From: Limanda limanda | Lineage: Eukaryota > Chordata > Actinopteri > Pleuronectiformes > Pleuronectidae | DNA length: 64,000 nt | Direction: 5' to 3' | Assembly: GCF_963576545.1 (NCBI RefSeq) | Contig: NC_083648.1 | Span: forward strand, 13,655,239-13,719,238 | In this document: positions 62,464 through 64,000 of the stretch, piece after piece | How the letters are laid out: each line of letters begins with the position of its first letter | How positions within the stretch are numbered: the stretch's first letter is position 1 | Notes under the pieces: model-generated | Database searches by the model: none | Told to the model about the DNA's origin: nothing | What the model saw: the letters and a program-made list of their open reading frames with translations, nothing else | Translations under genes and position numbers: made by a program

Positions 62464-64000
62464 TTATTGGGGTCTGGGTCCTCCAGCACCACCACCAGCC
62501 CCCCCTCCAGGCCTGGATCCACCAGCACCCAGGGAACGCATGTCATGCCACAGCTTTACAAATGGCTCCCTCTTTCTCCAAATTAGTTTGTATCCGTACG
62601 CCACGTACCATCTGTAAGACAAGACACGGTTAGGAGAAGACGGCTAAAATCTCACCATTGTTTTGTTTTGTATATCTTTGACACAAGTGAAAATGTAATG
62701 ACTCACACTCCAAAGAGCGCTCCGCCAAGGTGAGCTGCGTGGTCGAAGAGCCGCCATCCCAGAAAAAGCCCTGCTGCATCGATGGCAATGAGCCCTTTCA
62801 GAGCCTGGTGACAAACCATCAACAGGAAGCAAAAGTTACATACAATGTACTGAAGTGCATCAACACCTACAACTCTTTACTATGCGTACAGACTATAGAC
62901 TGTCGGTTAAGCCAAAGCATTTCAGTCACCACCCAATGGCTGGCTGTAGTTAAGGTCATAAACCCTGCCTCTTCAGAGGTTAATTGATGGGATGCGGATG
63001 AAATTAAAAAGTCACGTATGTCAGAGTGCTCACTTGTTTGCTCTGTTTGGTTTTAATTAGTTATTTGATGCTATAAAAATGAGGTGATAGTGGGAGAAAG
63101 TGGACACTTGGCCATCAATACTGTCCGTACACAGTCTATGGGGTCAGACATACCTACATATTCAATCATTAACACACACACACACACACACACACACAAA
63201 TACAGTCTCTTTCTTACACTTCCTGCTGTGAAAGTCACCATCGGGAGGAAGATGATGCCTAGTTTGGCCTCTGGCACCTTTGCACAGACTGCAGCCAGGA
63301 CCGCCATGACTGCACCTGACTACAGATCAAACAATTAGACGGATCAAAACACTGGAATTATTGTATCTCTGTTGTGTTAAAATGTATTGACAATTTTAGC
63401 AAACATCTTACTGCTCCTAATGATGGATAGAGACGTCCAGAGGCTGTTTTACACATGAAGCTAACCATATTGGAAACCACACCTGAAAACACAAAATAAA
63501 GGAGCAATATAACACATTATTCAAAAAGAAATGTAACTGATCCTTCCAGTTATATTTAAGTTGGTAAAATAGCCATATTTTAACTGTGGGGTTATAATTC
63601 ACTGATGATTCAATGCTGGATTTTGATTTGATCAAACGTTATCAGACACCATTCCTTTCCTTGACTTACCAGCAGACAGGTAGACTGCAAGAAACTGCTC
63701 CTTTCCCAAGAGAGACACAACGCCTGAGGAGAACGTCCACAGCACATACATGTTGGCCACCATGTGGATAAGGGAGTAGTGGCTGAAGGCCGACAGGACC
63801 ATGGGAAGGCAGCGAGTTTCTGGTGGAGGAGAGAGAAACGGATGCAAACATTAAATGGGTGGTTGGAAAATAAAATGTTTTCTTATATAAAATAGAAGAA
63901 GGGACACACTCACTGGAAGCTGGGTTGGCCGTGAAGTACTTAATCATGCTTCTTTGCATCGAAGGGATCCGCCACAAACACAGGACCACAGCGTTCACGG
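62464..64000 (-). CDS. parl: PARL, mitochondrial inner-membrane rhomboid protease, 3' part
   Basis: Six exons in the window: 63914-64000 (runs off the edge), 63670-63819, 63412-63482, 63218-63319, 62707-62804, 62464-62611, in phase; about 218 C-terminal residues of a protein usually near 380. Upstream exons lie beyond base 64000. Rhomboid features: [37 protein letters not shown] (loop and His), catalytic Ser in SLGASGAVM, split across the exon border, and catalytic His in [16 protein letters not shown] cleaves PINK1, PGAM5 and others in the inner mitochondrial membrane, tying it to mitophagy and apoptosis. The tail is unusually Gly-rich ([17 protein letters not shown]). The stop codon overlaps an AATAAA (62463-62468), so the 3' UTR may be very short. 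Lines up with human 3q27. Confidence 0.94.
62885..63150 (+). repeat. Dispersed repeat family R, third copy, plus (CA)n
   Basis: Starts ACTATAGACTGTCGG, includes CCAATGGCTGGCTGTAGTTA, GGTCATAAACCCTGCCTCTT and GATGGGATGCGGATGAAATT, and ends near a reversed CACAGTCTATGG (63130-63141). It matches 55615-55790 in its second half. A CA tract follows at 63172-63197. In a parl intron. Confidence 0.6.

Overview
The window is vertebrate nuclear DNA, most likely from a percomorph teleost fish. The genes have GT-AG introns and encode fish-like forms of PPM1L, otolin-1, TAL1, KIAA1614, roquin-1, EXTL2 and PARL. The spacers are rich in CA/TG, GA and ATCT microsatellites and in repeat families common in bony fish. 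There are no bacterial, viral or CRISPR features. All exon boundaries were placed by hand from splice signals, reading frame and remembered family sequences. Apart from ppm1l, every complete multi-exon gene closes in frame with a total CDS divisible by three.

Layout, left to right: (1) the 3' part of an uninterrupted lto1 reading frame (+, 1-387); (2) ppm1l (-, 2997-8837, four exons) with an apparent frameshift in its last exon; (3) a microsatellite-rich spacer, then otol1 (+, 11431-13278); (4) tal1 (-, 17827-20242) with a candidate upstream non-coding exon and paired GATA sites near 21.6-21.85 kb; (5) a nine-exon KIAA1614-like gene with a C-terminal PDZ domain (-, 23855-33223); (6) divergently placed rc3h1 (roquin-1, +, 36485-45543, 19 coding exons) with a 3.7 kb 3' UTR; (7) two tandem aldo-keto reductase genes with matching exon sizes (-, 49921-51910 and 53063-56445); (8) extl2 (+, 58515-61231), whose start codon appears to sit on a five-base coding exon segment; (9) the 3' part of parl (-, 62464-64000, continuing past the window).

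The genes do not form one pathway: ER stress/kinase phosphatase signalling (ppm1l), otolith matrix (otol1), blood transcription factor (tal1), mRNA decay (rc3h1), carbonyl reduction (AKRs), heparan sulfate linkage-region glycosyl transfer (extl2), mitochondrial intramembrane proteolysis (parl). From memory, the human counterparts lie on 3q26-27 (PPM1L, OTOL1, PARL), 1q25 (KIAA1614, RC3H1) and 1p (TAL1, EXTL2), so this is a rearranged teleost block.

No wholly new multi-gene system is evident. The most notable points are: a frameshift that removes a metal-binding Asp codon of PPM1L; an intronless lto1; a dense cluster of TAGC/GCTA words across rc3h1 exon 1 and intron 1; a divergent tal1; an overlapping upstream ORF at extl2; and several non-autonomous transposons with visible terminal repeats, including a composite hAT-end/tRNA-like/foldback structure at 56.9-57.4 kb.
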